Both the position numbers and the translations under genes were made by a program. DNA of 8,870 nt from positions 1-8,870 of the forward strand of contig DAOUSP010000043.1 in the NCBI GenBank assembly GCA_030627155.1, given 5' to 3'. The stretch's first letter is position 1. Each line of letters starts with the position of its first letter. The notes below the pieces were generated by a model that was given only the letters and a program-made list of their open reading frames with translations, was not told the origin of the DNA and made no database searches. Shown in pieces: positions 1 through 7,970 of this stretch. Origin of the DNA: Candidatus Aminicenantota bacterium (GTDB lineage Bacteria; Acidobacteriota; Aminicenantia; Aminicenantales; Aminicenantaceae).

Positions 1-68
1 AATCAACGTAAGTGGCAGATATCATTAAAAATAAATATTGGTGTCGGCATAATTTATGAATAATTCAG

Positions 69-227
69 GTTAATTATGAACGTATAATCTGTCACAGCGC
101 CGGTTCCCCTCCATCCTTGCCAAGACCCTCCCACCCTCCACAATGGGCTTCAGATGGAGAGGAACCGTCGCTGCACTTCTCAATTAGGTCAGATATTCCC
201 CTCATCACGGAAATAGAGATGCTTACT
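69..227 (+). repeat. 159 bp dispersed repeat, copy 1
   Basis: This stretch matches 7991-8149 in the same orientation and with the same length. The left flank (69-96) matches at 27 of 28 positions and the right flank (172-227) at 50 of 56, with nearly all differences being transitions. The centre (116-152) matches only after reverse-complementing. The right end carries TCACGGAAATAGAGATGC (205-222), the exact reverse complement of the outer left end of copy 2 (7971-7988). Copy 1 has no clear left counterpart, so its left end may have decayed. It encodes no protein. A small non-autonomous palindromic element (MITE-like or REP-like) is the most likely class; I do not recognise a named family. Confidence 0.9.
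97..171. repeat. Inverted-repeat hairpin with 37 bp asymmetric loop (copy 1, orientation A)
   Basis: The left arm GCGCCGGTTCCCCTCCATC (97-115) and the reverse complement of the right arm (153-171) match at 17 of 19 positions and enclose a 37 bp loop at 116-152. The loop begins CTTGCCAAGACC and ends GGGCTTCA, which is opposite to copy 2. The arms are G/C-rich in an A/T-rich setting. No T-run follows the stem, so it is unlikely to be an ordinary intrinsic terminator. Confidence 0.85.
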
Positions 228-242
228 TATCAATACATCTGT

Positions 243-271
243 TTGACAAATAAAACCAGATAACCTAATAT
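243..271 (+). promoter_or_regulatory. Sigma70-type promoter of the secretion operon
   Basis: TTGACA at 243-248 is an exact -35 consensus. It is followed by a 17 bp spacer and TAATAT at 266-271, one base off the TATAAT consensus. Transcription would start near 278, giving a leader of about 50 nt before the ATG at 328. The promoter begins 15 bp after the end of repeat copy 1. Evidence is sequence only; no operator was recognised. Confidence 0.7.
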
Positions 272-327
272 GAGAACACAAATTATTGATTGAAATTTAA
301 TCATGCGGAAGACCTTATAGATTTGAA

Positions 328-1536
328 ATGCCATATTTTCTTTGCCGCTTAGCAACGGATGAAGGCCGTATCTTATCACAATCCTTCATCGCGCCATCCT
401 CAAATGAATGCAGAAGGCATTTTGAAGAACAAGGATTCTGTGTATTGTCTGTCAGGAGGGATTGGAAAAGGACTCAAGTCTTAGTGCTTCCCTTTACTAA
501 AAAAATCAAAGACAATGATTTTATTATGTTTAATCAAGAATTTGTGGCTCTAATCAAAGCAGGTTATCCTATACTCAAGAGTATTGAAATAATAATAAAC
601 AGGATAAAGAATATTCACTTGAAAGAATTATTAATGCTTGTCGAGAAAGAAATCCGCGGAGGGAAATCTCTTTCTGAGGCCTTTTCCCCTTATGAGAATA
701 AATTTTCTAAGATATATATTGCATCTCTTATGGCAGGAGAACGAAGCGGGAATTTACCACAAACTATAAACCGTTTCATCGACTACTCAAAAATTATTTC
801 CAGGACAAAATCAAGAGTTCGTTCGGCGTTGACTTACCCTACACTGCTTTTGTTTTTTTCATTCGTTATGCTTGCAATCCTGTTGAATTTCATTCTTCCC
901 CGGTTTTCTGATTTTTATAAAGATTTTGAGGCCGAACTTCCATTTGTCACACGTGCTTTAATGTCTTTTTCTCTGTCACTTAGAAACAACCTGCCTATGA
1001 TTTTAGCTTTTGTTTTTTTGATTGTATTGGTTTATTTTTTTACAAGGAAGGAAGAAAAGACCAGAATCTTTTCTGACCGATGTAAACTTAAAATTCCATA
1101 CGGTAGGGTAATATGGTTGGAATCTGCAGTGTCTCTGTTTGCACGGACATTAACCCTTCTTCTTGGAGGAGGAATCTCTGTTGTTTCATCCATAGATATC
1201 GCCCGGAACGCTGTGCCTAACAGTTTTCTCAGGCACAAAATGAAGGGACTTCCTGATTCCATAAAAAACGGAGAGAGTCTCTCGGATTCTTTGAAGAAAA
1301 CAGAATATTTTCCTTTGCTTGCAGTAGATATGATACGAATCGGGGAAGCATCAGCAAATCTTGAAGGGATGTTGAAAGATATTGCTGATGTTTATGATGA
1401 GCGAGTACAAACGAAGATAGACACGTTTGTTTCTCTTGTGGAACCGGTAATAATTATTTTCATGGGCTTGATTGTGGCGGCGATGCTTCTTTCGGTTTAC
1501 CTGCCAATTTTTAATGTCGTGAGAGTGGCCAGATGA
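328..1536 (+). CDS. gspF: GspF/PilC-family inner-membrane platform protein
   Basis: This is the polytopic inner-membrane platform protein of a type II secretion or type IV pilus machine, which couples the cytoplasmic ATPase to (pseudo)pilin assembly. The 402-residue length is normal for the family. It has the usual N-terminus (MPYFLCRLATDEG) and two T2SSF repeats, the first starting around residue 67 (FNQEFVALIKAG) and the second around 270 (LFARTLTLLLGGG). Hydrophobic helices lie near residues 170-192, 219-240 and 373-395, as in GspF and PilC. ATG at 328 is the only start codon after the upstream stop at 298-300; its Shine-Dalgarno sequence is weak. The gene is first in the operon, and its stop overlaps the start of the next gene in an ATGA. 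The sequence alone does not decide between a GspF (secretion) and a PilC (pilus) role. Confidence 0.93.
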   Translation: MPYFLCRLATDEGRILSQSFIAPSSNECRRHFEEQGFCVLSVRRDWKRTQVLVLPFTKKIKDNDFIMFNQEFVALIKAGYPILKSIEIIINRIKNIHLKELLMLVEKEIRGGKSLSEAFSPYENKFSKIYIASLMAGERSGNLPQTINRFIDYSKIISRTKSRVRSALTYPTLLLFFSFVMLAILLNFILPRFSDFYKDFEAELPFVTRALMSFSLSLRNNLPMILAFVFLIVLVYFFTRKEEKTRIFSDRCKLKIPYGRVIWLESAVSLFARTLTLLLGGGISVVSSIDIARNAVPNSFLRHKMKGLPDSIKNGESLSDSLKKTEYFPLLAVDMIRIGEASANLEGMLKDIADVYDERVQTKIDTFVSLVEPVIIIFMGLIVAAMLLSVYLPIFNVVRVAR

Positions 1537-3155
1537 TAAATAAATCAAAGAAAAACAATAAAGCAGATTTATATCGTTCTGAGGAAGAAGAAACAAAGAG
1601 ACTGGCAAAAAGATATAATGTTCCGTATATTGAGCTTTCATCTGTTTTGTTAAACAGGGAATTCATCCAATCGTTTCCTGTGGATTTTATCTACCGTTCA
1701 AATTTTGTGCCCTTAGAAGAAAACAAAGATTCCGTAAGAATTGCAATTGCCGACCCTTCAGATATTTCTGCAATTGATGCCATCGAATCATTCCTTGGGA
1801 AGAAAGTAGAAGTATTTGCTGCTTCCAAAAGAGCCATACATGAAGCCCTCCGGAGAAGTGAAACCGCAGTTCAGATTCTTAAAGAAGCCACAGAGGGGTT
1901 TATCACACAGGTCATCGAGAAGGAGGGAGGAGAAGAAGAAGAGATGATTTCTGTTGAGAGGCTTGCTGACCAAGATGGATCGATCATTAAGTTAGTGCAT
2001 TCTATTATTTTTACTGCTGTTCAGAAGAGAGCAAGTGACATTCATATTGAATCCAGAGAAGAAGGAGTGGTGATAAAATACCGGGTCGATGGAGTTTTGA
2101 AAGAAGCAATGGAACCTATTGATAAGAAATTTCAGTCCCCTATTATCTCCAGGATCAAAGTCATGTCTGACTTGGACATTGCAGAGCGCAGAGTCCCACA
2201 GGATGGGCGATTCAGGTTGAAGATCAAGGATAAAACCATTGATTTTCGTGTGTCCATCATGCCGAGCATTTATGGAGAAGACGCTGTCATTCGAATTCTT
2301 GATAAAGAAATGATTACAGAAGCCATATCTGAATTGAGGTTAGATTTGCTTGGATTTTCTGATGAGGTATTGAGCAAGTTTAGAAAATACATTTCCCAAC
2401 CTTATGGGATGGTGCTTGTGACAGGACCAACAGGAAGCGGAAAGACTACAACATTGTATGCTGCCATAACAGAAATAAAATCACCAGAGGATAAGATTAT
2501 TACGATAGAAGATCCTGTCGAATATCAAATAGAAGGAATCACTCAGATTCCAGTGAATGAGAAGAAAGGCCTGACTTTTGCTCGAGGATTGAGGTCGATT
2601 TTAAGGCATGACCCTGATAAAATCATGGTTGGCGAAATCAGAGATCCGGAAACCGCACAGATTGCTATTCAGTCTGCCTTGACAGGACATCTGGTTTTCA
2701 CAACAGTGCATGCGAATAATGTGTTCGATGTAATTGGCCGTTTTCTCCATATGAAGGTTGATCCATACAGTTTCATCTCCGCATTAAACTGTATCCTTGC
2801 CCAGAGGTTAGTGCGCATTCTTTGTAAAAAGTGCAAGATGGCAGTGAAATACGAGCCAAAGATTCTGTTGGAATCAGGGCTTGCCCCAGAAAAATACAAG
2901 GACACCATTTTTTATGAGGCCAAAGGATGTATAGAATGCGGGAATACTGGCTATCAAGGCCGAACAGCCATAGCAGAATTGCTTGAACTCTCGGATGAGA
3001 TTCGAGAAATGATTCTGGATAGAAAGCCTCTTTCTGAGGTTAAGAAAAGGGCAGAGGCAGAGGGGATGCTTTTCCTGAGAGAGATTGGCATAGAAAAGGT
3101 CCTCAAAGGAGTAACGAGTTTGAAAGAATTAAACAAAGTAACTTTTGTTGAGTAA
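1533..3155 (+). CDS. gspE: GspE/PilB-family secretion/assembly ATPase
   Basis: This is the cytoplasmic hexameric ATPase that powers (pseudo)pilus assembly. The 540 residues hold an N-terminal MshEN/T2SSE_N-type domain (roughly 25-125) and the ATPase core. Visible motifs are Walker A GPTGSGKTTT starting at residue 298, the Asp box ITIEDPVEY shortly after, the Walker B region with MVGEIRD (G367, E368) and the His box LTGHLVFTTVHAN (around 383-395). Two CxxC pairs, C431/C434 and C466/C469, form the tetracysteine zinc site of GspE and PilB assembly ATPases. All catalytic motifs are intact. It starts inside the stop codon of the platform gene (4 bp overlap), suggesting translational coupling. The zinc site and the order next to the platform protein argue for an assembly ATPase rather than a PilT retraction ATPase. 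Confidence 0.96.
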   Translation: MINKSKKNNKADLYRSEEEETKRLAKRYNVPYIELSSVLLNREFIQSFPVDFIYRSNFVPLEENKDSVRIAIADPSDISAIDAIESFLGKKVEVFAASKRAIHEALRRSETAVQILKEATEGFITQVIEKEGGEEEEMISVERLADQDGSIIKLVHSIIFTAVQKRASDIHIESREEGVVIKYRVDGVLKEAMEPIDKKFQSPIISRIKVMSDLDIAERRVPQDGRFRLKIKDKTIDFRVSIMPSIYGEDAVIRILDKEMITEAISELRLDLLGFSDEVLSKFRKYISQPYGMVLVTGPTGSGKTTTLYAAITEIKSPEDKIITIEDPVEYQIEGITQIPVNEKKGLTFARGLRSILRHDPDKIMVGEIRDPETAQIAIQSALTGHLVFTTVHANNVFDVIGRFLHMKVDPYSFISALNCILAQRLVRILCKKCKMAVKYEPKILLESGLAPEKYKDTIFYEAKGCIECGNTGYQGRTAIAELLELSDEIREMILDRKPLSEVKKRAEAEGMLFLREIGIEKVLKGVTSLKELNKVTFVE

Positions 3156-3185
3156 ACAATAGATTATAAAATTGACAAGAAAGAA

Positions 3186-4136
3186 ATGATTCCATTTTTC
3201 ATTAGACTAAAACAGTATTTCTTGGAACAAGCCATCCCTCATGCGTCTTTCTATATTTCTTCACGTTATATCAGTGGGATCCAGATTTCTGAAACAGATA
3301 GGGAAATCAAAAATCATTTCATTTGCCCTTTGGAAGAAGGTGTAATTCAACCGTCTTTTCATAAAAAAAACATAAGAAATAGAGAGATCCTTAAAGAAAG
3401 GATATCCAAGGAGCTGGAGAAATTCCATCTTTCAGATAAGAAAATCGCTGTTCTGCTTCCTGAAATGTCTCAAAAAATTCATGTGTTTTCTTTTGAAGAG
3501 CTTCCCCCTTCTAAAGCGGAAAAAGAAAAAATTATTCTCTTCAGGATAAGAAAACAACAACCTCTTTTACCTGAAGATATCCGTATGTCTTTTGATGAGT
3601 TTTCTCTAAACAGCTTTAAAAGAGTTATTGCTGGGATTGCAAGAAGTGCTGTAGTTCAAGATTATGAAGATTTTTTTAATTCTTTAGGATTGAAAGTTCG
3701 AGTTGTTGATATTCCTTCTCTATGCCTGTGCAATCTGCTTGATAGAAACAAGAATTTGATGCTTGTGAATATTAATGATGATTCATTCAGTCTTGTGGCA
3801 GCGATGCAAGGCGAGATCATCCTCTATCGCCAGAAACCATTTGCTCTTGCAATTCGAACACAAGAGATGTTGAAACAAAAAATGGAGAGCATTATCCAAG
3901 AGATAGAAAATACAATTCACTTCATGGAAGACAAAGAGAAGAAACAATTTGACTCTCTTTGGATTCGTCCCGGATTTTTAGAGGATGATGAAGAAATCTA
4001 TTCCCACTTGGAAGGAAGATTGGAGCTTCCAGTGCAGACGATCGATGCGTCCATAGGGTTTAAGCTTTCAGAAAAAGAGAAGAAGATTTTATCTCCTTTG
4101 ATAGGTCAACTTATATGGCACAACAAGACAGATTGA
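3186..4136 (+). CDS. pilM: PilM/GspL-like actin-fold cytoplasmic protein with degenerate nucleotide motifs
   Basis: Position between the ATPase and a PilN-like gene, length (316 residues) and overall pattern fit PilM, the cytoplasmic actin-fold protein that binds the PilN N-terminus; the cytoplasmic part of GspL is the type II equivalent. There is no membrane segment. The first phosphate motif of PilM (typically DIGSxSxK) aligns with residues 22-35 (FYISSRYISGIQIS), where Tyr23 replaces the Asp and Ser25 the Gly. The second (typically VDIG) reads VNIN at 194-197. The GG expected near the adenosine site is also absent (RPGFLED). Nucleotide binding is therefore doubtful, and a structural adaptor role is the better inference. 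It follows the ATPase gene after 30 bp with a weak AAGAAAG ribosome site and overlaps the next gene by 22 bp. Assignment rests on context and weak similarity. Confidence 0.75.
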   Translation: MIPFFIRLKQYFLEQAIPHASFYISSRYISGIQISETDREIKNHFICPLEEGVIQPSFHKKNIRNREILKERISKELEKFHLSDKKIAVLLPEMSQKIHVFSFEELPPSKAEKEKIILFRIRKQQPLLPEDIRMSFDEFSLNSFKRVIAGIARSAVVQDYEDFFNSLGLKVRVVDIPSLCLCNLLDRNKNLMLVNINDDSFSLVAAMQGEIILYRQKPFALAIRTQEMLKQKMESIIQEIENTIHFMEDKEKKQFDSLWIRPGFLEDDEEIYSHLEGRLELPVQTIDASIGFKLSEKEKKILSPLIGQLIWHNKTD

Positions 4137-4687
4137 GTGTGAAAATCAATTTAGCTTCTCACCCTTTGAGAAACAGAAGGTTGTTTTTCCTCGTCTTTTG
4201 GATGCTTTTCATTGTAGTTTCCCTTGTATTTATTGGAGGCGGATGGACTTATTTTAGATATAAAGGAGAATCCAAAAAAATAGAATCATCCATCGCAAAA
4301 ATTGAGAAAGAAGAAAAAGAGTCTCAACGTGAAGAAGAACATTTGTCGTCAGATATTAACAAGATGAAAGAAAAATACAAAACAAAGATAGAGCTTATCA
4401 ACCGTTTGATTTACAAGAAAAGTTTTTCTTGGGTGGATTTTCTTTCTGATGTAGAATATGCCCTTCCTGATTCGGCGTGCATCGTGTCTTTGACTCCAGC
4501 TCAAAAAGGGGATACCCAAATGGATGTGCGGGTTCAAGTGGCCTCATTTGGCGTCAGCGAGTTATTAGAGCTTGTAAAACGGCTGGATTCCATGGGATTT
4601 AAAGAAATAAAAGTCATGAGTGAATCAAAAGATGATAGGGGCTTTTTAATCTCAGAGGTATCTTTTATCTATGAAAAAAACATTTGA
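4115..4687 (+). CDS. pilN: PilN-like inner-membrane alignment protein
   Basis: This bitopic protein would link the cytoplasmic PilM-like protein to the periplasmic ring. A short cytoplasmic tail holds INLASHPLRNRR (residues 11-22), which matches the INL...R motif that PilN inserts into PilM. It is followed by a membrane helix (about 23-46), a charged coiled coil (about 50-97, rich in Glu and Lys) and a periplasmic ferredoxin-like domain to residue 190. It overlaps the upstream gene by 22 bp. ATG at 4115 is chosen; TTG at 4133 and GTG at 4139 are in-frame alternatives that would still keep the INL motif. The downstream gene starts 17 bp before its end. PilN identity is well supported by the motif and gene order, although GspL C-terminal regions look similar. 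Confidence 0.85.
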   Translation: MAQQDRLSVKINLASHPLRNRRLFFLVFWMLFIVVSLVFIGGGWTYFRYKGESKKIESSIAKIEKEEKESQREEEHLSSDINKMKEKYKTKIELINRLIYKKSFSWVDFLSDVEYALPDSACIVSLTPAQKGDTQMDVRVQVASFGVSELLELVKRLDSMGFKEIKVMSESKDDRGFLISEVSFIYEKNI

Positions 4688-5228
4688 ACTTTTTAGTGAG
4701 AAAGAGCGGAAAATCTTGGGATTGCTGTTGGCCATCTTTATCTTTGGGTTTATCTTTTATTTTTTCATTGCATTGGGGGAGAAGCGGACTTGTTTACATG
4801 CAATGAGTTCTCTTTCGATTAAAACAAAAGAATTGCAAAAGATTGATTCAAGCAAAGGCCTAAAAAAGCAAGAATGGCTAAACTGGAAAGCTGCGCAGGA
4901 GGATATTGCAACGGCAAGGCAGTATTTCTATAGCGAAAAAAATGCTTTTGCCGAGCTCAGGCAGGATCTCAGCAGGATTCTTAGAGAATCCGGCCTTCCA
5001 GTACCTCGTATTCAATATAATTATGCAGAGTTCGAAGATGAAAATATAAATAAAGTCCAACTGGATTTTAACATATCGGTGTCTTATTTTTCTTTAAAAA
5101 AAATCATAAATTCTTTAGAAGGATTACCCAAGTTTTTGGTTATTGAAAAGATTAATTTTTTGGATATTGGCCCTCAAACTGGATTCCTCAAGTTAAGGAT
5201 CATTTTGGCGGGATATTATGAAAGCTAA
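4671..5228 (+). CDS. pilO: PilO/GspM-like inner-membrane alignment protein
   Basis: This 185-residue bitopic protein follows the PilN-like gene, as PilO does. It has a short cytoplasmic N-terminus (KKTFELFSEKERK), one membrane helix (about 15-36), a helical, charged periplasmic segment, and a C-terminal alpha/beta domain (about 115-183) with the strand-helix-strand pattern of PilO (VQLDFNISVSY, then LKKIINSLEGLP, then LKLRIILAGYY). PilN and PilO form heterodimers in the periplasm; GspM is the type II counterpart. It overlaps the gene before by 17 bp and the gene after by 11 bp. An AGAGG at 4654-4658 lies a little far (12 nt) from the ATG at 4671. Confidence 0.83.
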   Translation: MKKTFELFSEKERKILGLLLAIFIFGFIFYFFIALGEKRTCLHAMSSLSIKTKELQKIDSSKGLKKQEWLNWKAAQEDIATARQYFYSEKNAFAELRQDLSRILRESGLPVPRIQYNYAEFEDENINKVQLDFNISVSYFSLKKIINSLEGLPKFLVIEKINFLDIGPQTGFLKLRIILAGYYES

Positions 5229-5724
5229 TATTTACTTGGCAGTTTTTTCCATTATGTTTCTCAATTGTTCTATTTCTCTGTGGTGCTATGAAGATAAGAG
5301 TTCAGAAAAAACACAAAAAAAAGTAGAAGATAAACGGCTTGTAAGAATAGATTTGCTAAAGCTGAAAAAGAAAGAGCTTCTGCCACCAAAACGGAATATT
5401 TTTTCTATAAAAAGAGAAACTTACGCTGATTTAGGATCTTCCCAAATGAGCGATGAAGAGAGAAACATAATGGGGCAAGGATTGGATATTCATAAAGGGC
5501 AGGAGAATTCATTAACTGGGCTCGACCTGAATTACATTGGATATGTGGAATCCGAAGAGAAAATTATTGCTTTAATCATTTTTAGAGGGGAAGCGTTAGC
5601 CGTGCAAAAAGGAGATGTCATCTCTGAGAATATTGTTATTGGAGAAGTCACAAAGGATGGCGTTGAAATAATTGTGCAGGGCTCTCGAAAAAAGACGTTT
5701 TCCTTGGAAGAGGAGAAACCATGA
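5218..5724 (+). CDS. PilP/GspC-like periplasmic linker protein
   Basis: This is a predicted exported protein of 168 residues. Its N-terminal hydrophobic stretch (about 4-24) acts as a signal peptide or anchor; a Cys lies at residue 17, but FLNC is not a good lipobox. A charged, probably disordered linker (25-55) leads to PPKRNIFS (around 57-64), reminiscent of the short (R)NxF motif that precedes the domain in GspC and PilP-like proteins. The C-terminal part (about 100-163) has the beta-strand and glycine pattern of the PilP/GspC homology-region domain: LNYIGYVESEEKIIALI, then VQKGDVI, then IGEVTKDGVEIIVQG. Such domains bind the N0 domain of the secretin, which fits its place directly before the secretin gene. 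Overlaps are 11 bp upstream and 4 bp downstream. PilP versus GspC is not settled. Confidence 0.75.
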   Translation: MKANIYLAVFSIMFLNCSISLWCYEDKSSEKTQKKVEDKRLVRIDLLKLKKKELLPPKRNIFSIKRETYADLGSSQMSDEERNIMGQGLDIHKGQENSLTGLDLNYIGYVESEEKIIALIIFRGEALAVQKGDVISENIVIGEVTKDGVEIIVQGSRKKTFSLEEEKP

Positions 5725-7865
5725 GAAAAACAACGTTTTTACTAATATTATGTATTTTCCTGGGCAGCTGTGTGACGTTGAGTCGAAGTTATAAGCTGGG
5801 AAGGGAAGCAGCTATCAGTAAAGATTGGGATGAGGCCGTGAAGCACTATGAGCGTGCTGTGCTTGAAGACCCAAAAAATTCTGTCTATAGAATTGCGTTG
5901 TTTCGCGCGAAAATATCGGCGAGCAATTTTCATGTATTCAATGCAAGAAGTCTCTCCAATCAGGGAAAAAAAGAAGAAGCCCGTAACGAGTATGAAAAGG
6001 CACTTGCATATGAACCTTCCAACAGGATGATTTTAGAGGAGATGAAACAGATTCTGGGTGAACCTGTAAAAAAAGAAAAGCCGAAAGAAGTAAAAATCAG
6101 TCCTCCGATTCAGCTTAAACTTAAGGAAGAAAAAATCCATTTAAAATTTCCCCGGGAAGCAAGCTTGCGTTCGATTTTTCAAGCTTTGGGCAAGCATGCA
6201 CAGGTGAATGTTCTGTTTGATGAGCAGTTTAAGGATATTCCTTTTTCTATAGATTTGGAACATATGACCTTTGAGCAAGCGCTCGAGTCTCTCTGTTTAG
6301 CCACAAAGAATTTTTACAGGATAATTGATGAGCGGACAATAATCGTTGTCCCTGACCAGCCCATAAAGAGGGCTCAATATGATTTGCAGGCGATCAGGAC
6401 ATTTTATCTATCAAACGTCGATGCTCAGGATATTCAGGTAGCTCTGGCACAGATGCTGCGTACGCAATTTAAAGCACCGAGCATTATCATAGATAAAAAC
6501 TTAAACTCGGTGACAGTGCGGGACGTGCCCGAGGTCATCGAATTAGCAGAAAAAATCATAAGACTTTGGGATAAACCAAGAGGAGAAGTAATTATTGATT
6601 TGGAAATCATGGAAGTTTCAAGAATGAAACTCCAGCAAATAGGGATGAGCTTAGATAAATATATGGTTGGATTTTCTTATGGTGGTGAGACAGAAGAAGA
6701 AACAGGATGGATTAACCTGAAAGGCATTGATTTTACAAAGGCTGAAAATTTCCAGGTTGTTTTACCATCAACGTTTTTGCAGTTCTTGGAATCAGATGTC
6801 GATACCAAGATTATCTCCCAGCCAAGGTTGCGTGGGGTAGAAGGAGAGAAAATAGAATATCTGGTTGGCGATGAAATCCCTATTCCACGAACTACATTCA
6901 CGCCAATTGCAGCTGGAGGAATAGCCCAGCAGCCTGTTACTTCTTTTGAATACAAATCTGTTGGAATCGATGTGAAAATAACTCCACGTATTCATTTTGA
7001 AAAAGAAATCACATTGGAATTGGAGATTAAGATAAAATCGCTTGGAGGGACAGGCTATGCGGATCTTCCGATCATAAGCACTCGCGAGGTGAAAAACATT
7101 ATCCGGCTTAAAGACGGAGAAACAAATCTACTTGCAGGACTCTTAAAAGATGAAGAACGCAGAACTTTAAAAGGAATTGCAGGATTGAAAAACATTCCTG
7201 TTTTAGGAAGTTTGTTTTCAAATACAGATAAGACAATCCAGCAGACTGATGTAATCTTGACCATAACTCCATATATTATCAGGACTGTTCCTGTGACCAA
7301 AGAGGATGCAATCCCTTTTTGGTTTGGGGTAGGTGAATCTTCTTTGTCTGGAAGAGGAGAGCGTCCTGTGCCAAGAGCGGAATTTCGTCAACTGGAACTG
7401 GAGCGTGCTAGAGCGCGTAGGGAGACTTCTACAGAGAGGGAAGTTAGAAGGAAAAACCAGATATATTTTAATACCGCAAGTCTTCAAGTTCCTCAGAACA
7501 GAGAATTCAGGATTCCTGTGAACATCAGGTCTGAAGATGAAGTAGCCAACATGTCGTTTAATATTGACTTTAACCCTAAAGTATTGGAATTAAAAGAGAT
7601 CGTTGTTGGAAATTTCATCCGGCAGTTAGGAAAGACCCCTCCTTTTTTAGAAAACATCGACAACTCTGCTGGAAGATGCACCATAGGTTTTTCAAGCGAA
7701 GAAATCGGCAAAGGAGCCAAGGGAACTGGAACAGTAGTTACCCTGGTTTTTAAATCCCTTGGCAAAGGAGAAAGCCGCCTCATAGTTACTGGAATATCCG
7801 CCAACAGTCCAACAGGCCAGAGTTTAACCTTTGATTCCCAGGAAACCCTCATCATTGTCCAGTAG
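5721..7865 (+). CDS. gspD: Secretin (GspD/PilQ-type) lipoprotein with TPR and C-terminal cohesin domain
   Basis: This outer-membrane secretin pore protein has 714 residues and an unusual layout. A lipoprotein signal ends in LGSC, making Cys17 the lipidation site. Two TPR-like repeats follow (about 23-55 and 73-105), then a Lys/Pro/Glu linker (115-135). Next come an STN/N0-type domain (137-212), an N1-type ring domain (225-285) and the secretin domain (about 290-525) with the hallmark IPVLGSLF at 492-499. After an Arg/Glu-rich linker (about 540-578), residues 581-714 form a cohesin-type beta-sandwich (IYFNTASLQVPQN, IPVNI, MSFNIDFNPKVLEL, GTVVTLVFKSLGKG). The Shine-Dalgarno AGGAG at 5711-5715 is well placed for the ATG at 5721, which overlaps the preceding stop by 4 bp. 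It is the last gene of the operon. Secretin assignment is secure; the role of the cohesin domain is unknown. Confidence 0.95.
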   Translation: MRKTTFLLILCIFLGSCVTLSRSYKLGREAAISKDWDEAVKHYERAVLEDPKNSVYRIALFRAKISASNFHVFNARSLSNQGKKEEARNEYEKALAYEPSNRMILEEMKQILGEPVKKEKPKEVKISPPIQLKLKEEKIHLKFPREASLRSIFQALGKHAQVNVLFDEQFKDIPFSIDLEHMTFEQALESLCLATKNFYRIIDERTIIVVPDQPIKRAQYDLQAIRTFYLSNVDAQDIQVALAQMLRTQFKAPSIIIDKNLNSVTVRDVPEVIELAEKIIRLWDKPRGEVIIDLEIMEVSRMKLQQIGMSLDKYMVGFSYGGETEEETGWINLKGIDFTKAENFQVVLPSTFLQFLESDVDTKIISQPRLRGVEGEKIEYLVGDEIPIPRTTFTPIAAGGIAQQPVTSFEYKSVGIDVKITPRIHFEKEITLELEIKIKSLGGTGYADLPIISTREVKNIIRLKDGETNLLAGLLKDEERRTLKGIAGLKNIPVLGSLFSNTDKTIQQTDVILTITPYIIRTVPVTKEDAIPFWFGVGESSLSGRGERPVPRAEFRQLELERARARRETSTEREVRRKNQIYFNTASLQVPQNREFRIPVNIRSEDEVANMSFNIDFNPKVLELKEIVVGNFIRQLGKTPPFLENIDNSAGRCTIGFSSEEIGKGAKGTGTVVTLVFKSLGKGESRLIVTGISANSPTGQSLTFDSQETLIIVQ

Positions 7866-7970
7866 GGCATAAAGAAAAATTTATCCTCTTGAAGGCAGAT
7901 GCCTCGCCCGAATCTTGCTGTGTTTTTGCGATGAGCAAAATGTTCAAAAAAAGGTCAGTCCCGTTTGGGA

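Larger units (their letters stand above)
1..327. other. Gene-free region upstream of the secretion operon
   Basis: No convincing open reading frame is visible on either strand. The stretch holds repeat copy 1 (69-227) with its central hairpin (97-171) and a consensus-like promoter (243-271). The first 68 bases are A/T-rich, and I see nothing further in them apart from a GCAT at 47-50, where a left terminal repeat would be expected by comparison with copy 2. An in-frame stop at 298-300 bounds the reading frame of the first gene, and no other ATG, GTG or TTG lies between that stop and 328. Confidence 0.8.

Noticed and set aside
7493..7870. Minus-strand open frame of 125 codons
   Set aside because: It lies antisense inside the cohesin part of the secretin gene and shows no domain signal; the plus-strand frame explains the sequence.
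7924..7940. Short inverted repeat TTTTGC / GCAAAA as an operon terminator
   Set aside because: The stem is only 6 bp with four A-T pairs and no T-run follows it on the plus strand.
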